Origin: an uncultured Myxococcales bacterium
GTDB taxonomy: Bacteria > Myxococcota_A > UBA9042 > CAIXZC01
Direction of reading: 5' to 3'
Assembly: GCA_903895725.1 (NCBI GenBank)
Contig: CAITUV010000020.1
Location: forward strand, 1-64,000
DNA length: 64,000 nucleotides
Shown here: piece after piece, positions 44,403 to 53,500 of the stretch
Position numbering within the stretch: position 1 is the stretch's first letter
How the letters are laid out: each line of letters opens with the position of its first letter
Made by a program: the position numbers and the translations under genes
Notes under the pieces: generated by a model
The model's database searches: none
Told to the model about the DNA's origin: nothing
The model's input: only the letters and a program-made list of their open reading frames with translations

Positions 44403-44807
44403 TCAAGAGCTGGTCTTGCCGCAGCAGGCGGCCACCTCCGGACGATAATGGGCCTTGAGGAAGTCCGGTCCCAGCCGCTTCTGCACTTCGAGCGGCTCCA
44501 CTTCCTGCGCCTGCTTCAGCCAGAACTGACAGATCTTCTCGGAAGCGTGTGCCTCGGCAAATGCCTTGATGACTTGAACGGCCAACGGTCGGTGCCACCC
44601 TTCCCACAGGATGGAGATGGCCTGCTGGAAGAATCGGGATCGCACCTCGTGCGACAGCTTGGCCGCTGCGGCCAGGACGGGCTCGGCATCCCCCTTGGCG
44701 ACGGCCTCGTCCACGAGCCTGCCCACGCCGGCTCCGCCCCCTCGGCGCCACAGGAACACCAGGGCCACTGCCCCAATCGCAATTGCCGCATACAAGACAG
44801 GCGTCAT
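44403..44807 (-). CDS. Small single-pass membrane protein
   Basis: 134 residues from ATG 44807 behind GGAGGGG; a longer in-frame start at 44891 is not supported. One N-terminal transmembrane helix (VLYAAIAIGAVALVFLW) is followed by a short Gly-rich turn and a helical cytoplasmic domain (FFQQAISILWEGWHRPLAVQ; FWLKQAQEVEPLEVQKRLG), ending CCGKTSS. No family recognised. A promoter lies at 44827-44855, divergent from the L,D-transpeptidase promoter. Confidence 0.75.
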   Translation of the reverse strand: MTPVLYAAIAIGAVALVFLWRRGGGAGVGRLVDEAVAKGDAEPVLAAAAKLSHEVRSRFFQQAISILWEGWHRPLAVQVIKAFAEAHASEKICQFWLKQAQEVEPLEVQKRLGPDFLKAHYRPEVAACCGKTSS

Positions 44808-44826
44808 CGTCCCCTCCGTCCCCCCA

Positions 44827-44855
44827 ATGGTAAGACGGCGCCGCCGCACAGGCAA
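44827..44855 (-). promoter_or_regulatory. Predicted promoter for the small membrane protein
   Basis: On the minus strand TTGCCT (44855-44850), 17 bp, TACCAT (44832-44827); about 13 nt of leader before ATG 44807. Confidence 0.4.
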
Positions 44856-44903
44856 GGAATTGACGCGTTGCGCCAGCCCGCCCCGAAGCACGTACGAAAT
44901 TCC

Positions 44904-44931
44904 TTGAACGGCAGCGCCCGATCCCTATAAT
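44904..44931 (+). promoter_or_regulatory. Strong predicted promoter for the L,D-transpeptidase gene
   Basis: TTGAAC (44904-44909), 16 bp, perfect TATAAT (44926-44931). The leader is about 36 nt and includes GGAGGT before ATG 44974. It is the closest match to the sigma70 consensus in this window. Confidence 0.65.
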
Positions 44932-44973
44932 ACGCCGGCATTCCGGGTTGCTCTTGCCCCGGGGGAGGTTGCC

Positions 44974-46302
44974 ATGGCCAGATTCTTCGGCCTCGTGATG
45001 GTTGTCGGCGTGTTGCTCGCTGCGTGCGGTGAGGAAGCGGCGGAAACCGCGGACGAGCTTTCCCCGGCGGAGATGGAGGAGCTGGGCATCGGCGACATCG
45101 ACGATCTCAAGGCGGACGGCAACTGGGGCCCGGCTCTCACCTGCAAGCCGATCCCGAACCTCGCTGCCCTGTCCAAGCCCGAGGTCGTCGTCTCCCTCGA
45201 CGGACTGACGCTGCACCTCACGGACAAGACCACCGGCTTCGACAAGGTCTATCCCATCGGTCCCGGTGCCATCGAGAAGGGAGCATCTCTGACGCCGACC
45301 TCTCTGACCAAGCCCGGGCAGGTGTTCTACATGCGCATGGACCAGGCTGGCGCCAAGGAGACCTCCAATCCCAACCAGAACGTGTGGGGCTGGCACTACT
45401 CCTGCAAAATCTGGTGGCCGGACCCTGCCACGGGGAAGAAGTCCCCGGTATTTGCCGGCCTGCCGTTCATCCGCCTCGAAGGGGCACCGTCCCTCGGCTA
45501 TGCCATCCACGGCCCCATCGATTCCTTCACCCTGCCAAATGGCGGAAAGCTCAAGCGCGGCTACGTCTCGCACGGCTGCATCCGCATGGAAGCGGCCGAT
45601 GTCGTCGAGCTCTACGCTCTGACCAAGGGCTCCAAGGTGCCCGTCCGCATCCAGCAGGCGGTCGAGCGTCGCAACGACGGCACCGCCGTGGATCTTCCCC
45701 AGCGCTGGCTCCTGTCCGAATGCACGTCCGATGCCGACTGCAACTTCTCCGGCGGCAAGTGCAAGCCGAATTTCTACGCCGGCCGCAGCTTCTGCACCGC
45801 CCCGTGCAGCAAGTACTGCTCACTCGACAAGTACGGCTACCCCGAGTCATTCTGCGTGACCGACCCGGAGGACGACACCCAGGGCATCTGCACGCTCAAG
45901 GCCTCGATGTTCAACAATGCCTGCCGCCGCTATCCCGGGTTCGAGCTGTACCCGAGCGAGCCGCGCTTTTCCCAGCCCTCGGTCAAAGCCGATGTCTGCC
46001 TGCCCGGAAGCCAGGGGTGGGTCGGCTCTCCGTGCTTCACGCATTCCGATTGCATGACCGGCTTCTCGTGCCACATGGCCGGACCGGAAGAGAACCGGCC
46101 CGGGTTCTGCACCCAGCAGTGCACGAAGTACTGCCCCGACAAGGCCGGCTATCCTTCGACTTTCTGCGTCACCGGGAACGATGGAAAGGGCGAGTGCATC
46201 CAGAAGTGCTCGCTGCAGGATGACTGCGCGTTCGACTACGCCTGCGAACCCGACGTCCCCCGCCACAATCAGCCGTCAGTGACAGCAAGCGTCTGCCTGT
46301 AG
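44974..46302 (+). CDS. L,D-transpeptidase lipoprotein with Cys-rich C-terminal half
   Basis: 442 residues; lipobox LAAC (Cys18) after MARFFGLVMVVGVLLAAC. An acidic linker ends in LKADG, a motif common in exported proteins of this group. Residues about 70-235 form a YkuD catalytic domain: AIHGPID with His179 and VSHGCIRM with His200, Cys202 and Arg204. It should join or anchor peptidoglycan stems through 3-3 links or attach proteins to diaminopimelate. The C-terminal 190 residues hold two related Cys-rich modules (CTAPCSKYC and CTQQCTKYC, each followed by YPSTFC or YPESFC-type strands). Such a fusion is unusual and may anchor or position the enzyme at the wall. Confidence 0.92.
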   Translation: MARFFGLVMVVGVLLAACGEEAAETADELSPAEMEELGIGDIDDLKADGNWGPALTCKPIPNLAALSKPEVVVSLDGLTLHLTDKTTGFDKVYPIGPGAIEKGASLTPTSLTKPGQVFYMRMDQAGAKETSNPNQNVWGWHYSCKIWWPDPATGKKSPVFAGLPFIRLEGAPSLGYAIHGPIDSFTLPNGGKLKRGYVSHGCIRMEAADVVELYALTKGSKVPVRIQQAVERRNDGTAVDLPQRWLLSECTSDADCNFSGGKCKPNFYAGRSFCTAPCSKYCSLDKYGYPESFCVTDPEDDTQGICTLKASMFNNACRRYPGFELYPSEPRFSQPSVKADVCLPGSQGWVGSPCFTHSDCMTGFSCHMAGPEENRPGFCTQQCTKYCPDKAGYPSTFCVTGNDGKGECIQKCSLQDDCAFDYACEPDVPRHNQPSVTASVCL

Positions 46303-46310
46303 ATCGGCAT

Positions 46311-46577
46311 CGGCGGCAGCGGCGGGGAAAAGACATAGGACAAATGGGACAGATCGGACGAATGGGACCAATAGGACCCGCCGCCGCCCCCTGAGGCAGA
46401 ACGGCCCCCATAGCGGGATTGGTTTCCTAGCGCTGGCAGCCGACTAGCCCCATCAGCCGCCAGTGCCGGGCAGCCGGGTAGCCCCATCGGCCGCCAGTCA
46501 AAAGCCCCCCCTAGCTCCTTCCCGTCCTATGCCTTCCATGCGTCCTATGCGTCCTATGCGTCCTATGCGTCCTATTG
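46311..46577 (+). repeat. Composite intergenic repeat, copy 5 (complete)
   Basis: A GC-rich arm (46311-46326), left array 46333-46378 (ATAGGACAA, ATGGGACAG, ATCGGACGA, ATGGGACCA, ATAGGAC), CCGCCGCC, the core (46379-46522) with a partial duplication of its GTAGCCCCATCGGCCGCCAG portion, and right array 46523-46576 (GTCCTATGC, CTTCCATGC, then four GTCCTATGC/TTG units). It lies between convergent genes and fills their 282-bp gap, so no separate terminator is visible. Confidence 0.92.
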
Positions 46578-46584
46578 CCCCCCC

Positions 46585-47484
46585 CTACCCCTTCTCTCCA
46601 CGGTGGTGGTGCACATGGTGCCCTTGCGGGTCGTGCGGATGCTCGTGGACGTAGGTGCTCCCATCCTCGTCGTCGTGGTGGTGGTGCGGGTGCGAATGGT
46701 CGCCTTCGACTCCGTGCGTGTGGTCGTGCTCCAGCTCGTCGCAGCAACGGCGACGGCCCTGACCACGGTGAAGACCTTGGCCGTGGTGGTGACCATGGCG
46801 ATGACCGTGACCATGCTCGTGAGGATGGTCATGCTCGTGAGGATGGTCATGCTCGTGAGGATGGTCATGCTCGTGAGGATGGTCATGCTCGTGAGGATGG
46901 TCATGCTCGTGAGGATGGTCATGCTCGTGAGGATGGTCATGCTCGTGCACATGAGGATGGCTGTGCTCGTGAGCGTGAGGATGGGGGTGGGAATGCTGCC
47001 CCTCCTGCATGCCGCCTCCTGCGGCCCCATCCGGCCCCGGCACGGCAGGGAACGTCGTCTGCGGCGTTCCGGCTGCGGCCGATTCCCTCATCGACTTGGA
47101 CGGCGTGAACAGGGCGGCCACGGCCCCGGCAGGATCCCGGATCACGCAGAATCGGCCCATGTCGCCCATGTCCCTGGGTTCGACCACGAGCTGTCCACCG
47201 AGCTCACGACATCGAGCCGCAGCCTTGTCCACATCCTCGACGGTGATGTAGATGAGCCACTGAGCGGGGAGGTCGGCGTTTGCTCCCCGGGCGTGACACA
47301 CCCCCGCAACAGCTTTGTCGCTGGCCGGTGCGTGCATCACGAAGTCGGAGTAGCCCTCCATGGGCATCTCCGTGACCTTCCACCCGGCCACGTCCCGGTA
47401 GAAATCCTTCACCTTTCCCGCATGATGCACGGTGAGGTCGATCCACCCGATTCCGCCCTGCTCCAAAGGATTGTAGTCACACAT
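46585..47484 (-). CDS. VOC-domain protein with histidine-rich metal-binding tail
   Basis: 299 residues. Residues about 8-130 form a VOC (glyoxalase/dioxygenase superfamily) domain: GGIGWIDLTVHHAGKVKDFY, WKVTEMPMEGYSDFVMHAP, PAQWLIYITVEDVDKA and MGRFCVIRDPAGAVAALF. A linker leads to a tail (about 160-299) with over 50 histidines, including seven perfect HEHDHP units, then HGHGHRHGHHHGQG and a CC pair. Tails of this kind bind Ni, Zn or Co in chaperones such as HypB, UreE and SlyD; joining one to a VOC domain is unusual. Metal storage, or loading the VOC active site, is inferred. No signal peptide is present, so it is cytoplasmic. Confidence 0.88.
   Translation of the reverse strand: MCDYNPLEQGGIGWIDLTVHHAGKVKDFYRDVAGWKVTEMPMEGYSDFVMHAPASDKAVAGVCHARGANADLPAQWLIYITVEDVDKAAARCRELGGQLVVEPRDMGDMGRFCVIRDPAGAVAALFTPSKSMRESAAAGTPQTTFPAVPGPDGAAGGGMQEGQHSHPHPHAHEHSHPHVHEHDHPHEHDHPHEHDHPHEHDHPHEHDHPHEHDHPHEHDHPHEHGHGHRHGHHHGQGLHRGQGRRRCCDELEHDHTHGVEGDHSHPHHHHDDEDGSTYVHEHPHDPQGHHVHHHRGEKG
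46816..46941 (-). repeat. 18-bp tandem repeat, seven units, coding for HEHDHP
   Basis: The unit CTCGTGAGGATGGTCATG is repeated seven times without a mismatch inside the His-rich tail of the VOC protein. Perfect identity implies recent slippage expansion, and copy number is likely to vary in frame between strains. Confidence 0.95.
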
Positions 47485-47592
47485 GGCTCATCTCCTCTCT
47501 TCCCAGCTTCCCTTGCTCTGCCCACTGCATGTCCAGCGGGCCCCTCCCGCGTGGTCGGGGCTGTGTCGGGGGCAGGCCCCGCTGCCCGCCGA

Positions 47593-50280
47593 TCAGTTGC
47601 ATCCCCAGGATTCCTGGGCAGCGCCCTCCTTGCCCGGGAACCCGGGGGAGACGCCTGCTGCACCGCCCCATCCGATCTCGAACTTCACATCAGCACTGGA
47701 TACCGAGCCTCCCTGGACGCACACGATGCCGACCGACGGTCCACCGCCGCCGCCTCCGCCCGCTCCGCCGGCTCCGCCGTCGCCACCGGCTCCGCCGTCG
47801 GCTCCGACGCCCTGAGTATCCTCGTCCCCCTTGGGCCCGGCCGTACCCTTGCCCCCGCCGAGTCCGCCGGCTCCGCCGCTGCCACCGCTCCCGCCGTTGC
47901 CTCCGGCCGAAGTCTTGACCACCGACTTCTCCAGGGCAATGTTGGCACCGACGACGAAGAGGCCGAAGGAACCGCCACCGCCGCCACCGCCACCGCCGCC
48001 GGCTCCGGCACAGCCACCGCCGCCTCCGCCGCCGCCAGACGAACCATAGGTGCGACAGCAGTTCGGCCACTGGTAGATCTCTCCGCCGCCTGCACCGCCG
48101 CCTCCGCCACCGCCGCCTCCGCCGCCCGGTGCGCCTGAAACGCCATCGCCCGGCAGATAGCCCGAGGCATCGACAGCACCGAAAGAAACTCCGCCGCCGC
48201 CGTTCTGTCCCGTGAGCCCCGGGCCGCCTGGCTGCCCGGCCACGCCATTCTTCGTCTTCTGCCCCCCTGGTCCGCCGCTGCCGGACCAGGTGCCTGAGCC
48301 GTTGGCGCCGGAACCGCCCGCCTTCTCGCTCTCTCCGCCGTCACCACCCTTTCCGCCTGCCGAGCCACACGGGCTGGCACCGCCGGCCCCGCCCATCGGC
48401 TTGGTGCAGGCACCGCACAGCCCGAAGCAGCCGAAGCACTCGAATTTCTCGGAGTAGCACCCGTACTCGCACCCCTGGCTCCCGTTGGAGCCGCCGCTCC
48501 CGTTGAGCCCCGCCTGCCCGTTTGCCCCCGAGGCTCCCGCTGCCCCCGCACCGGCACTGACCGTGCACCCATCGAGCTTCAGTCCCGGGCTTCCCTTGGC
48601 CACGACCCCGTACGAGCTCTTGCCCGCAGACGTCGCCCCCTCGCTCGTCACGAGGAGCCCCTGGACCACTGTCGACTGGTTGATTCCCTCGGCCAGGATT
48701 CCGGTCCCGCCGCCCTTGACCTGCGTCGTGTTCTCCGACTTGCGGCTCCATCCTGCGGCCCGGTCGTAGAGCCCGTAGATTCCGACCCCGTCGACGAGCA
48801 CGACGGTTCCCTCGTACACGCCCAGCGACACGATGACCTGATTCTTCCCGTTCACTGCGGCCTCGATGCCCGACGTGATGCTCTTCTTCGGTTTCTCCCG
48901 CGTCCCAGGGGCGGCATCACTGCCACCCGCCACGTCCACGAAGACCCCCATGGACTCGTCGCCGTCCACGCCGTCGCAGTTGGAATCGACGTAGGCCAGG
49001 TCGGGCAGGTCGGCGTCCTGCTTGCCCTGCATCGGATCGCACTCCACGAGCTTCCCTTCCTGGCAGTTCTCCACCTCGTGCTCGCAGATACCGAGGCCGC
49101 ATTTGGTTGTTCCGAGATCTGCCGCCTCATCGACCTCGCCGTCGCAGTCGTCGTCCGAGCCGTTGCACTCCTCGACGTGGTTGAGGTCATCCGCCTGGCA
49201 CGCAAGGTCCTCGCCGCTTTCGGCGCAGACGAGCTGACCACCCGGGCACGAGTCGAGGTCGGGGCCGTCACAGGGCTGCCCCTTGTCGGCCCACAGCTCA
49301 TCCGTCTCTCCGTCACAATCATCGTCCACGCCGTTGCACTTCTCCGGCCCGGCCCCGGCAAACGGATCGCAGATACCCGCTGCACCGCCGACGCAGTTGG
49401 CAACCGGGTGCTCGCAGGCGCCCAGACCGCAAGGGACCTCCCCCAGAGCGTCGTCCGGGAGGCCGTTGCAGTCGTCATCGAGGCCGTTGCAGGCCTCCGC
49501 GACCGGTTCCCCGGCCGTGCAGTCCGCCCACGCAAACCCGCTTTCGGTCTTCGTGCAGGTTCGAACCCCCTGGCACTTCCCGGCATCGCTTGCCGAATAG
49601 CAGGCAGTCGAGAGCCCCACGAACCCCATGAGGCAGGGGCAGTCTCCCACGTCCGCCACACAGAGCTTCGCAGTCCCACCGGCAACGAGCGTGTCCTGGC
49701 ACCCATAGCCGTCCGGACAGTCACCATCGACTTCGCATGCCGTGCCGCAGAAGCTCCCGTGGTTCCCGTACACGGCGCAGCTGGCCTGCTCACCTGCAAC
49801 CTGCTGGCAGTCCACGTCGGTGTTGCACGGCCGGCACAGCGCAGTCTGCGGCGGAATGCAGGCGAACATCGGGTCGGGCCCCGGTACCGAGATGAACTCG
49901 CAGGTCCAATCCGGGTCCGGACACTCTTCAACGCAGGGTACCGTGCACACGGAGCCGCTCACGGTCCCGATGCACAGCCCGGCCTCGCACTCGTCATGGC
50001 TTTCGCAGGGCCAGCCGAATCCCCCCGGCTCCACCCCGGCGTCGACCTCGGCTGCGCTCGGGAAATCGGGCAGGACGAAGTCGGCTGCCAGCTCGAACAC
50101 GTCGGCCTGACCGCGTCCGTCCGTCGCGTCGACGGCGTCGGCACGACTCCGGGAATCTGCGGCAACGCAGTCTCCCTCGCAAGGGGACGGTCCGGACGAT
50201 CCGCTGCTGCAGCCCGCCAGCAGAACGCCCCCGACGACAAACAACCCGGCGGCTCGCCCGACCATTGCTCTCGCGCTCAT
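47593..50280 (-). CDS. Giant lipoprotein, paralogue 4: MopE motifs, beta-helix, Gly-rich region
   Basis: 895 residues; lipobox LAGC near residue 24. The family cassette is present (about 88-265: CESHDECEAGLC, CVEECPDPDWTC, LCRPC, GSFCGTAC, DCPDGYGC), then three MopE-like motifs (CNGLDDDCNGLPDD, CNGVDDDCDGETDE, CNGSDDDCDGEVDE). Instead of CTDDSC repeats the middle (about 440-600) is a right-handed beta-helix type segment (GVFVDVAGGSDAAPGT, VIVSLGVYEGTVVL, DUF1565-like). Residues 600-895 are Gly-rich with long Gly runs and a Cys cluster (CYSEKFECFGCFGLCGAC). A surface structural or adhesive role is likely. It is divergent from paralogue 5 with which it shares the 50281-50583 intergenic region. 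Confidence 0.88.
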   Translation of the reverse strand: MSARAMVGRAAGLFVVGGVLLAGCSSGSSGPSPCEGDCVAADSRSRADAVDATDGRGQADVFELAADFVLPDFPSAAEVDAGVEPGGFGWPCESHDECEAGLCIGTVSGSVCTVPCVEECPDPDWTCEFISVPGPDPMFACIPPQTALCRPCNTDVDCQQVAGEQASCAVYGNHGSFCGTACEVDGDCPDGYGCQDTLVAGGTAKLCVADVGDCPCLMGFVGLSTACYSASDAGKCQGVRTCTKTESGFAWADCTAGEPVAEACNGLDDDCNGLPDDALGEVPCGLGACEHPVANCVGGAAGICDPFAGAGPEKCNGVDDDCDGETDELWADKGQPCDGPDLDSCPGGQLVCAESGEDLACQADDLNHVEECNGSDDDCDGEVDEAADLGTTKCGLGICEHEVENCQEGKLVECDPMQGKQDADLPDLAYVDSNCDGVDGDESMGVFVDVAGGSDAAPGTREKPKKSITSGIEAAVNGKNQVIVSLGVYEGTVVLVDGVGIYGLYDRAAGWSRKSENTTQVKGGGTGILAEGINQSTVVQGLLVTSEGATSAGKSSYGVVAKGSPGLKLDGCTVSAGAGAAGASGANGQAGLNGSGGSNGSQGCEYGCYSEKFECFGCFGLCGACTKPMGGAGGASPCGSAGGKGGDGGESEKAGGSGANGSGTWSGSGGPGGQKTKNGVAGQPGGPGLTGQNGGGGVSFGAVDASGYLPGDGVSGAPGGGGGGGGGGGAGGGEIYQWPNCCRTYGSSGGGGGGGGCAGAGGGGGGGGGGSFGLFVVGANIALEKSVVKTSAGGNGGSGGSGGAGGLGGGKGTAGPKGDEDTQGVGADGGAGGDGGAGGAGGGGGGGPSVGIVCVQGGSVSSADVKFEIGWGGAAGVSPGFPGKEGAAQESWGCN

Positions 50281-50330
50281 CCGATTTACCTCGACAGGGA
50301 TGTTTCCGAATGCCCCCTCAGTGCCTTGTA

Positions 50331-50359
50331 GGAATACCCGATCAGTTCTTGTGTGTCAA
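50331..50359 (-). promoter_or_regulatory. Predicted promoter for giant lipoprotein 4
   Basis: On the minus strand a perfect TTGACA (50359-50354), 17 bp, TATTCC (50336-50331), 51 bp before ATG 50280. The rest of the 303-bp gap to 50584 shows no gene; it contains GGAGGTTCC followed by an in-frame ATG at 50446 that could be an alternative start of the plus-strand gene. Confidence 0.45.
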
Positions 50360-50583
50360 CCCGCGGGCGGGTAAACTGTGGGCCGCTCCATGCCCTGCCG
50401 GAGAGGCCATGTGCGCCCGGGCAGGACCTACAGGTTGGAGGTTCCATGCTCCCGACTGCCCGAAATCTGTCTTCGACCCGACGACAGCCGCTCAATGGGT
50501 CCGTCCCCGTTGCCACGAATTGCGACCACTCCGGGCTCCGGGACACCGGGGGGTTCGAGCTCGCCGAGCCGGGTCGAGCACTC

Positions 50584-53500
50584 GTGTTCCGGAGAGCCAT
50601 GCTCGTCCTTTCGGTTCTGTCGGCAGCGTGCGGCGGAGGTGCCCAGGTCCTCGAGACTATTCCGGACTCCGCAGAGGACTCCCGCACCGCCGACATGGCC
50701 GCCGAGGTCGTCCTACCCACTGAAATCCGGACCACCGAGACCCTCCTCGACCTGGAGCCGCTGGACCAATCGCAGACCGAGACCGGGCCCCAGTGCGAAG
50801 CGGGCTCCGGCTGCTTCCTCGACCCGTGCTCGCAGAGCTCTGACTGCCTCTCGGGCTGGTGCGTGGAGCACATGGGAGAAAGCGTCTGCTCGCAGACCTG
50901 CGAAGACGAGTGCCCCGCCGGCTGGACCTGCGAGCAGGTGGCCGCAGCTCTGCCCGACGTCGTGTTCATCTGCGTCTCCCGATTCGCAAGCCTGTGCCGC
51001 CCATGCAACACCGGAACGGACTGCGCCGGGACCGGGGGGACGGAGGATGCGTGCATCTCCTACGGGGAGGAAGGGAGCTTCTGCGGCGGCCTGTGCGAGC
51101 CGTCGGGAGCGGCCTCCTCCCAGTGCCCCTGGGGCTTCGTCTGCAAGCAGGCCGTCACCACCGATGGAATCCAGGTCCAGCAGTGCGTTGCCGATGCCGG
51201 AGTGTGCCCGTGCACGAAGACGTCGGTCGAGCTCGGCCTGTGGACCGCGTGCAGCGTCGAGGGAGAGCACGGAGAATGCCTCGGCAAGCGGGTCTGCACT
51301 GCGGACGGGCTGTCCGAGTGCGATGCTCCCACACCGTCCCCTGACGAGTGCGACGGGCTGGACAACAACTGCGACGGCGACGTGGACGAGGGGACGTGCG
51401 ACGATGGCAACTCCTGCACTCAGGACACCTGCCTCGGGGCCGACGGCTGCGAGCATGTCCCCGTCGAGGGAGGGGAGTGCAAGGACAACAACCCGTGCAC
51501 CGTGGCCGACCACTGCGAGTCGGGCGTGTGCGTAGGCGACCCGGTCTTCTGCAACGACGAGAACCCGTGCACCGACGACCTCTGCAGCGAGAACGGAGGC
51601 TGCAAGTATGCCCCCAACGAGGCGGCGTGCGATGATTCGAACCCATGCACCGTGGCCGACACCTGTGCAGCAGGGCAATGCAGCGGCTTCGTCATCGACT
51701 GCGACTGCCAGGATGACTCCGACTGCGCACCGCTCGACGACGGCGATGCGTGCAATGGCACACTGACCTGTGACAAGGGCAAGCTGCCGTACCTCTGTGC
51801 CGTGGCCCCGGGGACTGAAGTCCAGTGCCCCCTGCCGACCGGACCCGATGCACCGTGCCTGCTGGCATCGTGCGACCCGGAAAGCGGGAAGTGTACGTTC
51901 GTCGCAGGCCCCGATTTCGCTCCTTGCGAGGACGGCGACCTGTGCACTCTGGGCGATGCATGCAGTGCAGGCTCGTGCGCTGCGGGGGCCTCGGTCAACT
52001 GCAACGACGGAAACCCGTGCACCGAAGACTCCTGCTCTTCCGACTCGGGGTGCAAGCATTCTCCCAACTCAGCGGCCTGCAGCGACCAGGATGCCTGCAC
52101 GGTCGGGGACAAGTGCCAGGCCGGGCTCTGCGTCCCCGGCACACCGCTCGCCTGTGACGACGCGAACTCCTGCACGCTGGACACGTGCACCCCGGAGGTC
52201 GGCTGCACTCATGCCCCGCTCCAGGGGGCATGCGACGACGCGAATGGCTGTACCCAGGGCGACACCTGCGTCGCGTCGGTCTGCAAGCCCGGCATGCCCG
52301 TCGATTGCAACGACGGCAACCTGTGCACGGACGACGTCTGCAATCCGGCCGCCGGGTGCGTCCACAGCCTGAACAGCAACCCCTGTGACGACGGCGACCT
52401 CTGCACGACCGGAGACTTCTGTCATCTCGGTGCCTGCACAGGGGCCAAGTTGCTCCTCTGCGACGACGGGAACTCCTGCACCGATGACAGTTGCGCCAAA
52501 GGCGTGGGCTGCGTGTACAAGCCCAACACCTCCCCCTGCAACGACGGCAACGCCTGCACCCTCCTGGATAGCTGCTCTGCCGGCTGGTGCAAGGGAACCC
52601 AGATGCTCGCCTGCAATGATGCAAACCCCTGCACCGACGACTCCTGTGACCCCCTGGCGGGGTGCATCCAGACCCCCAATGCCAACCCGTGCAACGACGG
52701 CGACCTGTGCACCGTCGGCGACGTCTGTGCCGCTGCCGCATGCAAGCCGGGAGCCCCTGCCTCCTGCGATGACGGTGCCTTCTGCAACGGGACCGAGTCC
52801 TGCCTGCCCGCCAAGGGCTGCCAGCCCGGGATTCCCCCTACCCTCGCCGACAACGTGGCCTGCACCCAGGATCTCTGCGACGAGCAGGCCGACCAGGTCG
52901 TGCATCTTCCGCAGGATTCCCTGTGCGATGACAAGCAGTTCTGCAACGGAAGCGAAACCTGCGCCCCCTTGTCCGGGGGCTGCCTGCCCGGTATCGGTCC
53001 CGTGCTCGACGACGGCAATGCCTGCACTCTCGATTCGTGCGACGAGCCGGGCGACAAGGTGGTTCACTCCCCGCTGGGTGCTCCCCCCGTGCCCGGAGCC
53101 ATCACTGGCCCAGTGCAGGTCACCGCAGGTCAATCCGGGGTACAGTACTCCGTGCAGCCGGTCCAGGGGGCCACGAGCTACGACTGGACTCTCCCTCAGG
53201 GGGCGGCCGTCACAGCGGGCACCGGAACCGCTGCCATCACGGTGAAGTTCGGCGCCAACCCGGGCCAGGTCTGCGTAGCCACCGTCGGCAGTTGCGGGAC
53301 CAGCCAGCCGACCTGCATCGGCGTCACGCTCCAGGCGTCGGAGAAGCGGGCGTTCATTACCAGCCTCAAGTACAACGGGAACCTCGGGGGCCTTGCCGGT
53401 GCGGATGCCAAGTGCCAGGCCCGTGCCGATGCGGCCGGGCTGGGCGGAACCTGGAAGGCATGGCTGAGCGATTCCAAGACCTCCGCCTCCTCCCGACTGA

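Noticed and set aside
46585..47484. His-rich tail as a frameshift artefact
   Set aside because: The frame is continuous with the VOC domain, the repeats are exact multiples of three, and the other frames do not give a better protein.
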